Source: Ceriagrion tenellum
Lineage: Eukaryota; Arthropoda; Insecta; Odonata; Coenagrionidae
DNA: 64,000 bases
Assembly: GCA_963169105.1 (NCBI GenBank)
Contig: OY720634.1
Location: 151,225,584 to 151,289,583, forward strand
Direction: 5' to 3'
How positions within the stretch are numbered: position 1 is the first letter of the stretch; the number at the start of each line of letters is the position of its first letter. A program made the translations under genes and the position numbers. Under the pieces are notes generated by a model. The model searched no databases. It worked only from the letters and a program-made list of their open reading frames with translations, and was not told the DNA's origin. Positions 50,101-62,474 of this stretch are shown one piece after another.

Positions 50101-50780
50101 AAGCTTAACTTCACGCAACACTTGAAGTCAATATTATCAGTATTGGTGCCATTAGGCAAGGTTTTTAATGTTCGTTTGGAGAGTAAAGCATTTGGAAAAT
50201 CCATCGTTAGCTCATTCATCCTTGAAAGTAACAATATTGATACTTCACAAAGTCCAATGTTTAGTAATACGGAGATTTCTTGGCACTTCCAAGGATTGTT
50301 TTAATCATCGTTCTCTGACATTTTCTCTCCAGACTTCCACCACGAGAGTCTCGAGGCGGTGGTTTGGTCTCACCAAATAGCGGAATCGTCTCGAGTCTGG
50401 CGGTAGCACCAACGGGCAGGGTTTCGAATCCGCTGCGCTCGCTCTCACGGCCAATCTCTGATCTCCTCCTCTCCATGTCCACCGAGAGAGGGGCGGAGTA
50501 AGGGGGCGAGAATGGGGGAGATGACGGAGTGTGTCTCCCCGAGCAAAAGGGTCCCCTGTTCGTTGTTGGTCCTACCTTTGCAGCGAGAGCGGGGCGGAAC
50601 CGAAGGAGCAAGGGCAATGGAGGCAAGAAAACCCAGGGTCCATGACCCATCGCTCTGGGGGCGATTGGGGTGGAAAATAACGAGTTTAGGGCATTTCCCC
50701 TCGCGCTCTTAGAGGCTTATAAGTGAAAAGCAAAGCACTGATTAGACGGCAACATCATAAATTTTCACGTAGTCTCAAAA
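47161..50780. other. Mostly AT-rich, no recognised gene; GC-rich patch at about 50330-50720
   Basis: Short unassigned ORFs throughout. The GC-rich patch holds a minus ORF of 129 codons (50261-50650), rich in Pro, Arg and Ser, overlapped by shorter plus-strand ORFs (50168-50380 and 50512-50712). None has a domain I know. Confidence 0.35.
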
Positions 50781-50795
50781 TGTAAATAATTAAAC

Positions 50796-51848
50796 TAGGG
50801 ATGAGATAGTTCCACATTTTCCCGGTTCCGGTTTTCGGTTCCATCAATCGGTTCCCGGTTCTCAGCTCCACTCCAACTCTGTTACTGATTACAGTTACAC
50901 CAAAAATACAATTGGATTTTTAACGTTTAGCATTAGATGTTATTAATTACTAAAATGCTGCTCCTCCTAGCCTACTCTCTCAGTGAATTCCTACAATATA
51001 ATATGTCCGTCGGAGCACTCAAAATTTACTTAAAATAAAGTCTTTTTGTTTCAACTTTTCCTGGATTCATGGCAAAACAGGTCAGGCGTGATTATAAACC
51101 GACTGAACCAAACAATATAGGACTGAACAGAGAACCCGATTACTCGAATCGCGTATCCGGGAGAGGCAATCGATGGTCCATGGTCGATTACAGAAGGTTG
51201 TTTGCTGTGATCGGAAAAAGACTTCAACAGTAAGAACTCAACTTACAATTAGACATAGTTTAAATTCTCGTATCATTCACTAAGACTATGTTCGAAATTG
51301 TTCACGTAGCTAATATATATGGCACAAAAGTGATTTATACCTCGCCAAAGAGTCAATGAGCAAAGATCTATCTTAAAAGTCGTATATACTTGTTTAACTT
51401 TCTTTCCTCTTCAACTATGGCAATCATACACAAGAGAACACTTTCGATCGGAAACTTTAAAAAACTCCACCATGGGCCGACTTAACAATGGGACTTAAAT
51501 AACAACAATAACAATGTTTTGCATTACGTTTTCACTGAGCGATGCGGCCGCATTCGCTCCACTCTCTCAACTTGTAAGTGGTGTTTGAATTGGAGAACAT
51601 TTTCATTACTCCATACAGTCTTCGTTATTGATTAACGTCGAACCATCTGCAGCATTATTGATTAAAAGTTTCTGATTGTGAAAAAAGCACTAATTGACAC
51701 TTCAGTGATTGGTCCTTTCAAAGATTAAAAATACACAAAATGGAACCGAGAAACCGGTTTTATAGGCCGGTTCCGGTTCTCTCGGTTTTAAGAATCTTTT
51801 AAGAATCGGTGGAACCGAGGAACCATAGAACCGGTCGTCCCATCACTA
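50796..51848. mobile_element. hAT-like non-autonomous DNA transposon (1,053 bp)
   Basis: The termini TAGGGATGAGA (left) and TAGTGATGGGA (right, reverse complement) match at 9 of 11 positions. An identical 8-bp flank AATTAAAC sits immediately outside both (50788-50795 and 51849-51856). Eight-base duplication and TAGGGATGGG-type ends fit the hAT superfamily. Both subterminal regions contain many copies of CGGTTCC or its complement, a likely transposase-binding array by analogy with other hAT elements. No transposase ORF is visible, so it is non-autonomous or a deleted copy. The intact duplication suggests it is not very old. Confidence 0.85.
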
Positions 51849-51869
51849 AATTAAACAAACAAAAAGTAT

Positions 51870-53050
51870 AAAAAAACAGGGAAGCCCTTTCTTTCTTCAA
51901 GAGTAGAGGTTTCATTTTTCGGTGAATAGGTCTCCGTACCATATCATCGTGATAACGGAGCAGTTATTGTAATTAAAGATAATGTTAGTAATAATTATAA
52001 AATTGAACACATCGCCCCTTGTTTCGGAAACTTGGTGTTTAGAGGTATACGATACGATTAGTTGGGAGGTTGACGGAGATTCGATGAATGGAGAAGGTAA
52101 GCAGAGAGGGAGGACGTCGAGGAGCAAGCGCTAAATGGTGGAACTGGAAAGGAAATTGCGGGTCGATATTCGCGGAATCAAGAGAGGGCGGACGAAATCT
52201 ATGCGCGCTCGAGGCATCTGTTGGTAAATTTTGTGAGTACTCTTTACCAAGACTTAATCAGTTGGAATTCACGGCCGGCGCGGTCACCACGGCATTCTCA
52301 CACGGTTGTCTTCGCGATACGCTGCCAAGACCGGAAGTGGCGAAATAGCTTTCGCACAATCCTGGGCTTACGCCACTGGTCATCACGGTCAATGACTGAA
52401 TTTCTCCGGCGGGGGAAGGGGTACGGATGGCGTTCGCTGTCGGAGGGGCGCTCGATGACGTCGGCTTCATAGCTCGACCGCAGATAAAGGCGGTGTTGCC
52501 GCCTACATAACATGACACCCCTTCACAGTTCGTTCGGAGTTCATAAAAGGAACGAAAAGTGGTGTCACAATAACATTGGCATTGCAGTTCTTGCATATTA
52601 TTGGTACTACATATGCACGGAAAAAGCATATCATTTGTCATTTGTTTTTCATTTGTGCGATTAAGCCAATGAATAGGTTAAAAATATAAGTTGGTAAATA
52701 TTGATAGATGTTAACTCGATGGCAGTACCGCCGATAAACCACGTGGATCATTCCACCTCAATTCAATAAACGATTGTACCTTAGGATCTCAGATTTTGGT
52801 GTATGGGTTTAATTTGACCTCGAAAGAAGTAATTTGAAACAATTTGGAGGATAAATTGTGTGATTTATACGTATTTGAATTTTTTCACTCTTTTCCAAAA
52901 ATACGTCCCCTAATCATGTTTTTACTTACATACTATCTCAGCTTCTAACTGCCGTATAGCAATGATACTTCACTCATTTTTAAGGTTGGTCTTATAAAAT
53001 ATAGATATACTATTTAAAATTGATTTTATAGGATTTCGCTTTCATTTAAA
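51870..53050. other. No recognised gene
   Basis: Overlapping ORFs at 52088-52641 (up to 127 codons, both strands) lie in balanced-GC DNA. I recognise no domain. Confidence 0.35.
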
Positions 53051-53060
53051 GTTTAAAAAA

Positions 53061-53525
53061 TTGTTCGAAAACATTTTTCATTACACCATATCAGAATCGA
53101 CTGAAACTTTTTTTTCGTAATCTGTGCGCGCATAACAAGCAATCCTAAAAAAAAAGTCCCATGGTAATTCATAAACGCGCTTATAAGAATTTTTTTTACA
53201 CTTCTGCATTTTTCTCACGCCCGCCCCCGCGGGATCGATCCCGGCGCTAGCATGTAGCAGACGTAATACGGGCATAGGTAAATACGGCATAGGTAAATTG
53301 TTCGAAAACATTTTTCATTACACCATATCAGAATCGACTGAAACTTTTTTTTTGTAATCTGTGCGCGCATAACAAGCAATCCTAAAAAAAAAGTCCCATG
53401 GTAATTCATAAACGCGCTTATAAGAATTTTTTTTACACTTCTGCATTTTTCTCACGCCCGCCCCCGCGGGATCGATCCCGGCGCTAGCATGTAGCAGACG
53501 TAATACGGGCATAGGTAAATACGGC
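53061..53525. repeat. Near-perfect 237-bp tandem duplication (two copies)
   Basis: Copy 1 is 53061-53297 and copy 2 starts at 53298 (TTGTTCGAAAACATTTTTCA in both) and ends at about 53525. By eye they differ at one position (C to T at the end of a T-run) across about 228 bp. The junction contains the short repeat ATAGGTAAAT, a likely site of slippage or unequal exchange. Each copy carries GC-rich palindromes CCGCGG, GGGATCGATCCC and GCTAGC. The minus ORFs in each copy (76 and 64 codons) are near-identical shadows without a known domain. Confidence 0.95.
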
Positions 53526-53529
53526 CTGA

Positions 53530-55430
53530 GCTCATTGTATTCAGAGTTAGGCCACTTCGAGAAAAAAATACCCGAAGAGGATGATCAAGCAAGCAACACC
53601 GCAGAGAATAAGGGATTGGGAATGATTTTTTCATTAGGGCCTTGGAAAAGGGAAAAATGCTCTAAATAGACGGCAGCATTAAGTAAGAAATCAACGGAAG
53701 CATCATAATGTTTTGTTAAATTTAAATAAAAAAGTGGTATTAGTAACAGTTATTTATCGACCAAACATTATAATGGAATACCACAAAGTTAAAGATGAAC
53801 TAGTGAATTTTATTCGGGAAACATCATAATTCAAAAATGACGACAATTCGGCAATCAGTTGTAACATTAGATTAGAGGGACAAATTAGACAGTAGTTCTT
53901 TCTTTACAGAAGAGAATCAAGAATTTTCGCATAGTTAGAAACGTATTCCTAATTAGGGAAATAAGACCTTTTCAGTGGTTGTAATTCAGTCGGATCAATC
54001 AGTTAACAAGGAATTTTTCATCGAACCGTCGAAATCATAAAAGTAATAAGGAAAAAGTCATTCGTTAAGTAAAATTAGGTCTTAAAAGCTAATGTAAGCT
54101 GAGGACTAGCTTTGCGATAATAAGTACGGCCACGGCTGAATTCTAATAATAACGCTCACAACATGGGCTATGGTATTGTACTACTGTGAGTAGTAGTACA
54201 TAGAATGTACTACTACCCATCAGCATTTTCAATCGAAGCAAATCGTGATGATGCGTCCTTGAGATAGCGAGTGATTTTGTGATATTGCCATTTGGATTTT
54301 GATAAATAACAAATAAATGAATTACGTCACCACCAATAATTTCAGAGCAACTTTCACGCTAAGATTTCCACAGGGATAAAACACATCAATAGAAAGTTAG
54401 CAAAAAAAACCTTCAGAAAAAGAATTTCAAGATAGTGCACAGAATTAGAAGGGTAGGTTTCCAGTGGATTGCTTCCGCCAGTATTAACAAAATGCTGTCA
54501 TTAAAAAAGAAGATGCGTTTTTAAAGAAACTAATTTATTTCTTTCAGGCGTCTTCTTCGAAGAAATTAATAGACTACGGATACCAATCGAATATGACACA
54601 ATGCCGAGCCAGTCCGGCTCAACCAGTCGAAAATGGCAAGTTACCACACGATACAAATCGACTTCCATCCAGGCGATACCGGACAAGAATCTGGATTCTC
54701 GGGGCACTTGTGGCCTTTTAAGTCTATGCCATTCCTTCGTAAATACCTATACTACAATCAAGCAACATTTCAGCCAAATAAGTTCAGAAGTTTTCGCGTA
54801 GAGGAGTAACCAACTTACTCGCAGACAAACACCACAACTCATTTATAAATGCAAGAGTTTAAAAATTATCATAATTCAAGATAATTTCAAGAAAAACAGC
54901 TCATTACTTAATTCATTCCGAGGTGAAATAAAAATTTGTGACTAGGGGACTTAAGGTCCCATTGGAAACCCGAGACAACTTCTTAAGCTCTGATAAATTA
55001 ATATTATCTGGAGCTATAACAGAAGTTGATATAAGAAGTTTAGCACGTAGGTCGCCAGCAAAGCAGAAAAGTCAACGTAGTAAGCGTTACACTACAGGCT
55101 TACCGATGGGTCATAATTGTAAAAACCTAAGAGTCGCGCTGAATGCAGACACCAGGTAAAAGCAGTTCAGCGCACATGGAGAGATTAGCGTATAAAATAT
55201 CCCAACGGAAATCTCACAGAAATATGCAAATATTGATCGTTTAATTTGATGTTCGCCATAAAAGGCGCGGATATCATTTACAGATCATAGCTATAGCTCG
55301 GCGTAGGCATTCATCGGATTAACAACTTCAATCCTTTGCTTCCCAGCGAATGTATAAATTTTAACTCGACACATGGACTCATATTTTTTAAACGAGTGAA
55401 GCCGCGGGAAATGGAAAAAACACCTAACAG
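53530..55430. other. AT-rich stretch without recognised features
   Basis: A small triplet-rich palindrome, GTACTACT-GTGAGT-AGTAGTAC, lies near 54178-54199. ORFs are short and unassigned. Confidence 0.4.
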
Positions 55431-55439
55431 ATGATAGAG

Positions 55440-57100
55440 GAGAAAGCCTCGCGGCGCCGCGACATAATCCTTTGAAAAGAGCACCGCTGCGTTCAGATTC
55501 TCTGTCGTCACGGCAACGATCACACGGCCGATAAACCAAGACATTGAGTCAACTCCAAAGAGTCACTCACTTGGTTCGGCCTCGATTCCGTTAATTAAGA
55601 CTACGACTGAATTACATCTGATGCAACGCTCTCCTAATTTGGGATCCGGGCGACGCCAACCGTCGACGGGGGCCACTAGAATCTCGATTAAGTCCGAATG
55701 TCGTCCGCGAACCACGGGCCAACGAATCCGAGAATTGTTTTCCAACCGCACGCGAATCGGATTCTGCTCTGGGCAGTTAATGGGTTTCACTTAAAAAGAG
55801 ACTGCAATTATCGCGACGAAGAGAGGAGTTAAGCTGTCTTTGATTGGGTCCTAAAGCTGACGCACAGTCGCGGTCGACGTGCGCCGAGACAGATTAAGAA
55901 CTGATCCTCGGAGAACGGTTTCCCGAGGGTAACGAAGGAAGTAGCGCATGTGGAGGGGAGGCCGCAGCACGCTTGAGAGAGCCCGTGGAAGGAGAAAAGA
56001 CCCGTTTCTCGTGGAGAGGAAGATGGATGGGGTGGCGCGGGTTTCTTGGGCTGCCCGACGACGGTTGGCGCCAGATGCGAGAGGGGCACGAGCGGGATGC
56101 GTCAATCGAGCATCGTAAATGTGGAGCACAAAGACGGAAGTACTTGTTTTTGGACAAACAAAGTGACTGGACAGTATTATTCTAGCAAAAGTTCTAGGCG
56201 TTGCGCAGAGGACGATTGTGTGACATTGGCTCCGGAGCTCAACGTACTGCAAATGTACGCACGGGAGAATGCACGCAATGGAGTAAGGCTTTTTAATGTG
56301 GACGGTCAATCAGAAAACCTTTCTCGCTGCTGCCAACACAAACGCTCAGAGTGACTCACGACAACCTGCCGTCCCGTTTCCACTCACAACGACAGTTCAA
56401 GGTAGGACGACAAGCAAAGACACGGCGATGGGGGGATTTAAACCACCGGCCTCGCACGTAGGTGCATCGTGCTTTTTTGTGGTAGTACTTCGTTCCCCTG
56501 CTTCCTCTCTCTCCTCCCTCTCTTCCTCTCTGCCCTCTCCCTTCACCGCCTCCACTCTTACCTACCCTCCTTGCCGCGCAGGTACATGCCGGGAATTTTG
56601 GCGGGAAATGTAAGGAGTGGAACAAATTTGAGGTCAGAGTACTAATATTGAGCGACGAAGTCGTCATGATGGGAAAAAGACGCGTTCCCGTAGGGCGAGT
56701 CCTGCGAGGGTTATTGGCATTAATGAAAGTGGGGGGCGACGCTCTTAGGGAGAGGAGGGGGCGTGTAACAGGAGGCGTCAGAAGGCCTCGAAGACTCGTA
56801 CGGTGTAGCCGCCGAAGCTTATTCTTTTGACGGTAGACTTCGTCCGTCATTCCGGCCTCATGCTGCATCCTCGGAGGAAAGGTGCCGTAAGGAGGACACT
56901 TGATTAAATGTCACGTTTTACATTCGCGAGTGACCCACATGATTGGGAGTCCACTTTCACCCGCAGGTCGCACCGTCACTCCGGCCACCCTCTGCTGTTT
57001 ACCCGGCGGACGACTTTCTCACGGCATGTGCAAACGATCGCATTGTTTCGGAGGGAGGCGCTCGACATTGGACGACGCTGCCGACGGGGCGACTGTTCGC
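55440..57100. other. GC-richer stretch with overlapping unassigned ORFs
   Basis: ORFs reach 152 codons (minus 55851-56309) and 170 codons (minus 56356-56868), overlapped by plus ORFs of 102 and 105 codons. None carries a domain I know and both-strand overlap suggests composition. A B-box-like GGTTTAAATCC on the minus strand near 56444-56454 has no clear A box. Confidence 0.35.
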
Positions 57101-57109
57101 AGAGTGGAG

Positions 57110-57270
57110 GAATGGTTGAGGGAAGGCCGAGGGCCCATTACACGGACGGCACTTCAAAAGCTCTCCACGATGCACTCACTGGGATTCCACCGCCATGGCT
57201 GGGATTCGAACCCCGGCGCTCGGGAAGGAAAGCCAGCACTATGGCACCGACCACCATACTCAGTGCACAA
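57110..57270 (-). mobile_element. tRNA-headed SINE (head region)
   Basis: On the minus strand from about 57262, an A-box-like TGGTCGGTGCCATAGTGC (57254-57237) is followed by a perfect B box GGTTCGAATCC (57212-57202), then CAGCCATGG. The spacing fits a tRNA-related pol III promoter. The head differs in sequence from the SINE at 32650-33020, so a different tRNA ancestor or family is likely. The body continues toward lower coordinates but its end is unclear. It may reach a GGCACCTTTC block near 56882. Confidence 0.65.
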
Positions 57271-57309
57271 TGAATCGGATCATTTATCCGGATTTTCTTG
57301 ACGTGGAAT

Positions 57310-60300
57310 TCGCCAATCTTTTCCCTCAGCGGTCAGCGGAGCTGGTTCCGAAAACCGTGTCTCGATGCTGCCCACCAATCGGCGAGGTCACAGAGAAGTC
57401 AAGTCGGAGGGGACGAAAGAGGATCGGAGTCCTCTTCCGCCCTATGGATCAGGTCACAATGAATGCCACCGGCATTGAGGGAGGAGAAGGTTGCCTCTGT
57501 TCCCCAATAACCAAACTTCCGAAAAGAAACCTCCTTCCGCATTAAGTTAAAAATATGGGAGGGATAAAGCTTCTCAAATTTGAACACTGAAATTAAAATA
57601 CTCACTCCCGAGGTTATAGTAAACGCATTCACAATAAGAACACAAAATTACACACATAAATAACAAGAAATATTCTACCATCGAAAGTTATCATTTCTTG
57701 CGTCGATCGGCTTAATATCTTCTAATAATATCTTCTAAAAATCATTTTCTCAGCAACAAAACGTAGAATGCGTTAACACACGTCAAAAAAATAGAATCTG
57801 TTCCAGTTCCAATGACTCTGTTAATTATAATTGGAACAACCTGCGTCGTTCTGTACATGAGTGATGAGTGTTCAACTATGAGAGAGGATGAAACTACTTC
57901 GCCTGAGGGCAAAGGAAAGCCTAGTCGGGCACACCTGCAACACGTACACGCACAACGCGTACCTGCGACGCCGTTCTCGGAAAAAAAACCATAAGCGTGA
58001 AACTTAGAGCAACTTGTAGTCCTCTGAGTAAAACAGCGAAATAAGTTGGGAAAATAAGCCATTTTCAACGCACGACGTAAAACTAACAAGTTCAGTTAAA
58101 GCATAAAATATTTGAGTACGATATTTTGGAGCATATTTAATCATTACTGAAAGGGTTGGGTCATAAAAAAATTTTACGCCAATAATTTTATTATATCTCG
58201 TTCATGTGTCTTACACCAGCTTATGTTATGACAAGGTATCGCGTGGTGTGTTGGCAATAGCCTGGCTTCCCATGCCCTAGATACGGACTCGGATTCCTCT
58301 GCCCATACTGAAAAGAATACGTCAGATACAAATGTAAATTTTCGTACCTACGATGCAGTTAAGCTGTGAAACGCATCGTACAAATTTCAAAAAATAGACA
58401 AGTACACTAAACTTCTTTTCAACATGGATACTGATACTAACTGAAACGAAGTGACGCCAAACTCAGTCAAGTTTATTCGAATTCCAGTATAGGAAAAAGT
58501 TTTTAAGGGGATTCCCAATCCTTAATTACCTTGTCTCAGTGCTAAACGGGGTCCTTTGCGGTGATTTCTGTCGCTTTGAAGTCGGAGTCCTACGGTTAAA
58601 CGTAGAGACAAAAAACTGACTCAACGGATCAAGTATCGTGCTACAGGCAGAGGTTGCGAGAAATGTAATTCGACTCCTCCACACCATCAATAAAATATGC
58701 GAAATTTTGAAAATTATATGTCTGTATATTGAGCGAACACCTTTACCGAATTGGAACAGAAACTATTTTCTGGACGCGTGTTCATACGTTTGTGCAGTTT
58801 AAACAATGAATTTTGGAAGATTGCGCATTCACGTATTAACCCGCGAGGCTAAAGATATGTATCACGTAAACACGCCTTTGAAATCAACACAGAAGAGTAA
58901 CACGACCCCAGCCTCATTTTTTTGACATTTCGCGAGCAATGCACGCACATCGAGTCACCGAAAAAGTGCCTCCGATTGCAATTACGTGTGCCGTACATTT
59001 TTCGCTCCCCACTCAATTATCCCTACAGTGTTTCGTCGTTTAGTGCTATTGTTGAGTCAAAGTCAACTTCCCTCGAAACGATAGGCTACTGTTTTTCTCC
59101 TCGGTCCCTATAGCATCATCTTGCTGAAGTATTTTTGCTAACACTCCGTTCTCACCTGGGGCTTTATTTCAGCAAAGCCTCTTGCGTTATCTTCGTAAAA
59201 TTGGCGGCGAGAAGGTCCAGCCATGGGGGTTATTTTGTAACTCTTTAAATGAAAAATAAACTTCACAAATATCAAAAAGACGCTTTTTTACAGTTTCGAA
59301 ACCGCTCACGACACAGAGGGACCATCTACATATCCCCAACAGTGTTCTCTTGCACTTCATCTCTAGTTTGCACATATTTCACTTTTCAGATTTTGTCTCA
59401 GTTATTCCGAAGCTTGTAAGGGGTATAAGAAGTAATCAATGGAAGTTCTAATCGTAAAAATTCAACAACGTCAATCTGGACCAGTCATCTATGATCGCTC
59501 GATAAATTCTGTCATCATAAATTTATGGAAGAGGATACCCGCAGAATATCAACGGATGGATGAGTGAATTAAAAACGGGATCATATAATTAAAAGAATCC
59601 CTTTGGTGTGACGTGCAAGAGGCGTCGGCCAGTAAGGATTCATTAACCACTCATAGTGAGTCTAGCGAGTAAAATACCCCTAGTAAAAATTTGTCAGTAA
59701 TTTTCATGAACTACGTGATGAAGACCTTAGGCGTAAGTAACCATTTAAAGTCCATGCTGCGATCTTGAGAGCAAATAATTTTAAAATTAAAAAATGAAAA
59801 TATAAAGGCATTATTTAGGCGACCTGACGATCATTCGACTAGGGAAAGGAAGCCCCTTCCTCCGCATTGTAATTAAAACCTCCCTATTTTTGGCATTTAA
59901 GGTATACACAACAGGCAACATTAAAAATGGGGCTCCATGCTGATTGGCTCTTACAGTAGGGATATCACAGTGGCTTCCCACAGTTCTTATCGAAGAAAAG
60001 TGACAAGTTTGACCATTAGACTGTGCCAATGTATAACCATTAGTTTTTCTTTCAGTACTGATTGCCACTCTACAGCTTTACCCATCATTCTATCAAACGG
60101 AATCTTGACGTGACGGCTCAAAAAAAAGCGAAAAGAGGGAGGATAAAAGCAGTGACGAGATCAAAAAAGAAAACTTTTCTAGCTACTTTTGCCAGCGATA
60201 AGATTAGCCACTTTCAGCAACTTGACTCACTGAGCTGAGAAGGACTGGACCACCCTTTTCCGCGAGTTAGAGTCAAGGCAATGGACAGTCTCGTATCTGC

Positions 60301-62470
60301 CTCTTTTCGCTGGGTTTTCCTCAAAGTACCCTTGAAGACAAAAGCCTTCCAGCCTTCGGCCACGAAAGGACCCTCAAAACCACTTCTGGAGCCAGGCGAC
60401 GAGATGGCGATGCAGTCATAAACGCAGAAAGGAGACATCAAAGAGCATTGAAGCAGAAAAAAAACTTCACAATTAAGACCTTTAACTGGATGGGAAATGG
60501 AACGGCATCATGTTTGCACTGAGCTCTTTTAACTCACTCGTCACCTTTCAAAGATAAATAATACATTCATCTGTAAGCATCCTAAAAAATTTCTTTGGGC
60601 TTCGAACTGGGAGGTCAAAGCCCTCAACGATGAAATGCCCGCAATCTCAAAGTGATCCCGCCTCATAAAGTTGCTCTAATTACGATCGTTCATTCCTTTA
60701 ATATACCGTTTAATAGCATTTAAGACTTTCGAATCTCTTTCATGCCATCGCGGAAGATTCTTAGAACCGTGAGACGTAGATGAGTGTGATATCTACTCAC
60801 AATGAGAGCCGAAAAGCACTTCCCTTCCTCCGGACGCTCTTAAGCCATTTAAGCACACAATTAAGCCATTCAACAACGCGTGGAAGATTACGATAATTGA
60901 GTATGAGTAAGCCACAGGAAAACAGTAAGCAAAACTCCTCACGAAGAGCACAGTTATAACGGTATTTTACATAACTCTTCGGGATTTCTCCAGCAGCGTC
61001 AAGGCCGCCCAGAAAAGCCATAAAATTCAATCAAATGACGCATCATCAATCAAACGGAGAGTGAGGAAGAGAGTGGCACGATAAAATCAAACACTATTGA
61101 CACATCAATATCACCACTCAGGTTTTGCGGACGTATACACGTGATTGATAATGAGAAAGCCAATATAATCAACAGTATTTCCATACAGTAAATCTAGAGT
61201 ATAGTCCAGAAAAGAACAGTAATTCATTGCGGAAACTATTATGATGTATAAAAAACATAACCACAAATGCTAGATACATCCTTCGCAAGTATTTCATTTT
61301 AAACAAGCAAAGGAGAAGGTTTTCTACGGAATTCCTCGGTATCCATTTCACATTTAATAGCGGGATGAAGCAGATTCAATAATGAAGGCAGTTCATCATA
61401 ATCACGTAATAAAATAAAATAAATTTAATGCTGATCACAAGTGGGGATTTTAAGACAACCAACCAATAATTACGCATATTTGGCATTTCAATAGCTATGT
61501 TTTTATCATCGATCCCAGTTTATGCTCCAGCAGGCGAAAACTGCTAACATAGAAATAATTCAATAGCAATTAATTAGGACCTTAATCAATAACTATCGGT
61601 GTAATAAGTGATTTTCATATAAATTTTTATTTTCACGGCCCGCCCAGCTTCGCAAAGCACCGGCACCCGGACAGCAGGAAAAAAATTGCTATACTCGGCC
61701 AAGTATTTTTTTATTTCTTCCACTCACTCAAAATGAACTTCATCAAGTAACACAAAAAGAAAATTCCGGAATTCTTTTTCTCCTGTCATATCAGATACCA
61801 TATTCCAGTTTAGGTTAAAAATATATACAGTAGTAAGAAGCAAGCAGTACATGTATTTACATAAATGACCGACCGGATGGCTCTATATTATTAAACATCC
61901 CACTTATTAGCTTAAGGTACCTATCAGAGGCGCGGACTGGACTTATTTGTTTCACCCCGAGCAATGAAAACGCCATATTTGTCGAACGATACTTTTGTAA
62001 TGTTACTTAAAGCACTGCAGTGAGCAGAGAATTGATTTATTATAATAATTATGAAAACACGAATTGCACGCCGTTAACTTTTTCACGCGATCAGCGCGTC
62101 AGAAATTCCTTTTTTTTTTAATAATCTGTTTTATTAAAATGAACAAACCACAGTTCCAAAGTTTTCAATTAGTACGATCCATTTCACCGTGATACGCATA
62201 AGGGTACAAATGTATACACATGACTATTTATGAGAGGTGGTAGCTAGCAGAGTTGCCACGCCGAAAAAAGGGGCGACTTGTGCGGAGGGAGAGGGGGAAC
62301 ATCGGGCATAGTCGCGGATGAATTATTACTAAGCAGTGCCGTAATGTCGTGCAAGACCGTTAATATGTTCACTACATTTTATCTAGTAGTCCATAATTAC
62401 AAACTCACATTCTCTCTCACAAACAACTCTCCCATTCTGTCGACATGGCTAAACCAATAAAAAAACACTC
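57310..62470. other. Mostly AT-rich stretch without recognised gene
   Basis: ORFs up to 116 codons (57195-57545, 57742-58089) have no domain I know. I saw no tandem repeat, paired terminal repeats or reverse-transcriptase block here. Confidence 0.4.
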
Positions 62471-62474
62471 CATT

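Noticed and set aside
53225..53250. Pol III B box within GGGATCGATCCC of the 237-bp repeat
   Set aside because: The match comes from the palindrome and reads the same on both strands. There is no A box on either side.
54178..54215. Triplet-rich palindrome GTACTACT…AGTAGTAC as a regulatory site
   Set aside because: Simple-sequence character explains it, and no neighbouring gene or repeat supports a role.
56430..56500. A further tRNA-like SINE head (B-box-like GGTTTAAATCC, minus strand)
   Set aside because: No A box at suitable spacing, and the match is self-complementary AT-rich sequence.
56356..56868. 170-codon minus ORF as a host gene
   Set aside because: The product is low-complexity Arg/Ser/Thr/Pro with a Gly/Arg-rich stretch. 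It fits base composition and has both-strand overlap.
57190..57270. Functional tRNA gene on the minus strand
   Set aside because: Only the promoter boxes fit. The stems and anticodon arm are not convincing, so a SINE head is the better reading.
61925..61960. hAT-type end CAGAGGCGCGGACTGG
   Set aside because: Only one short motif, with no inverted partner or 8-bp duplication nearby.
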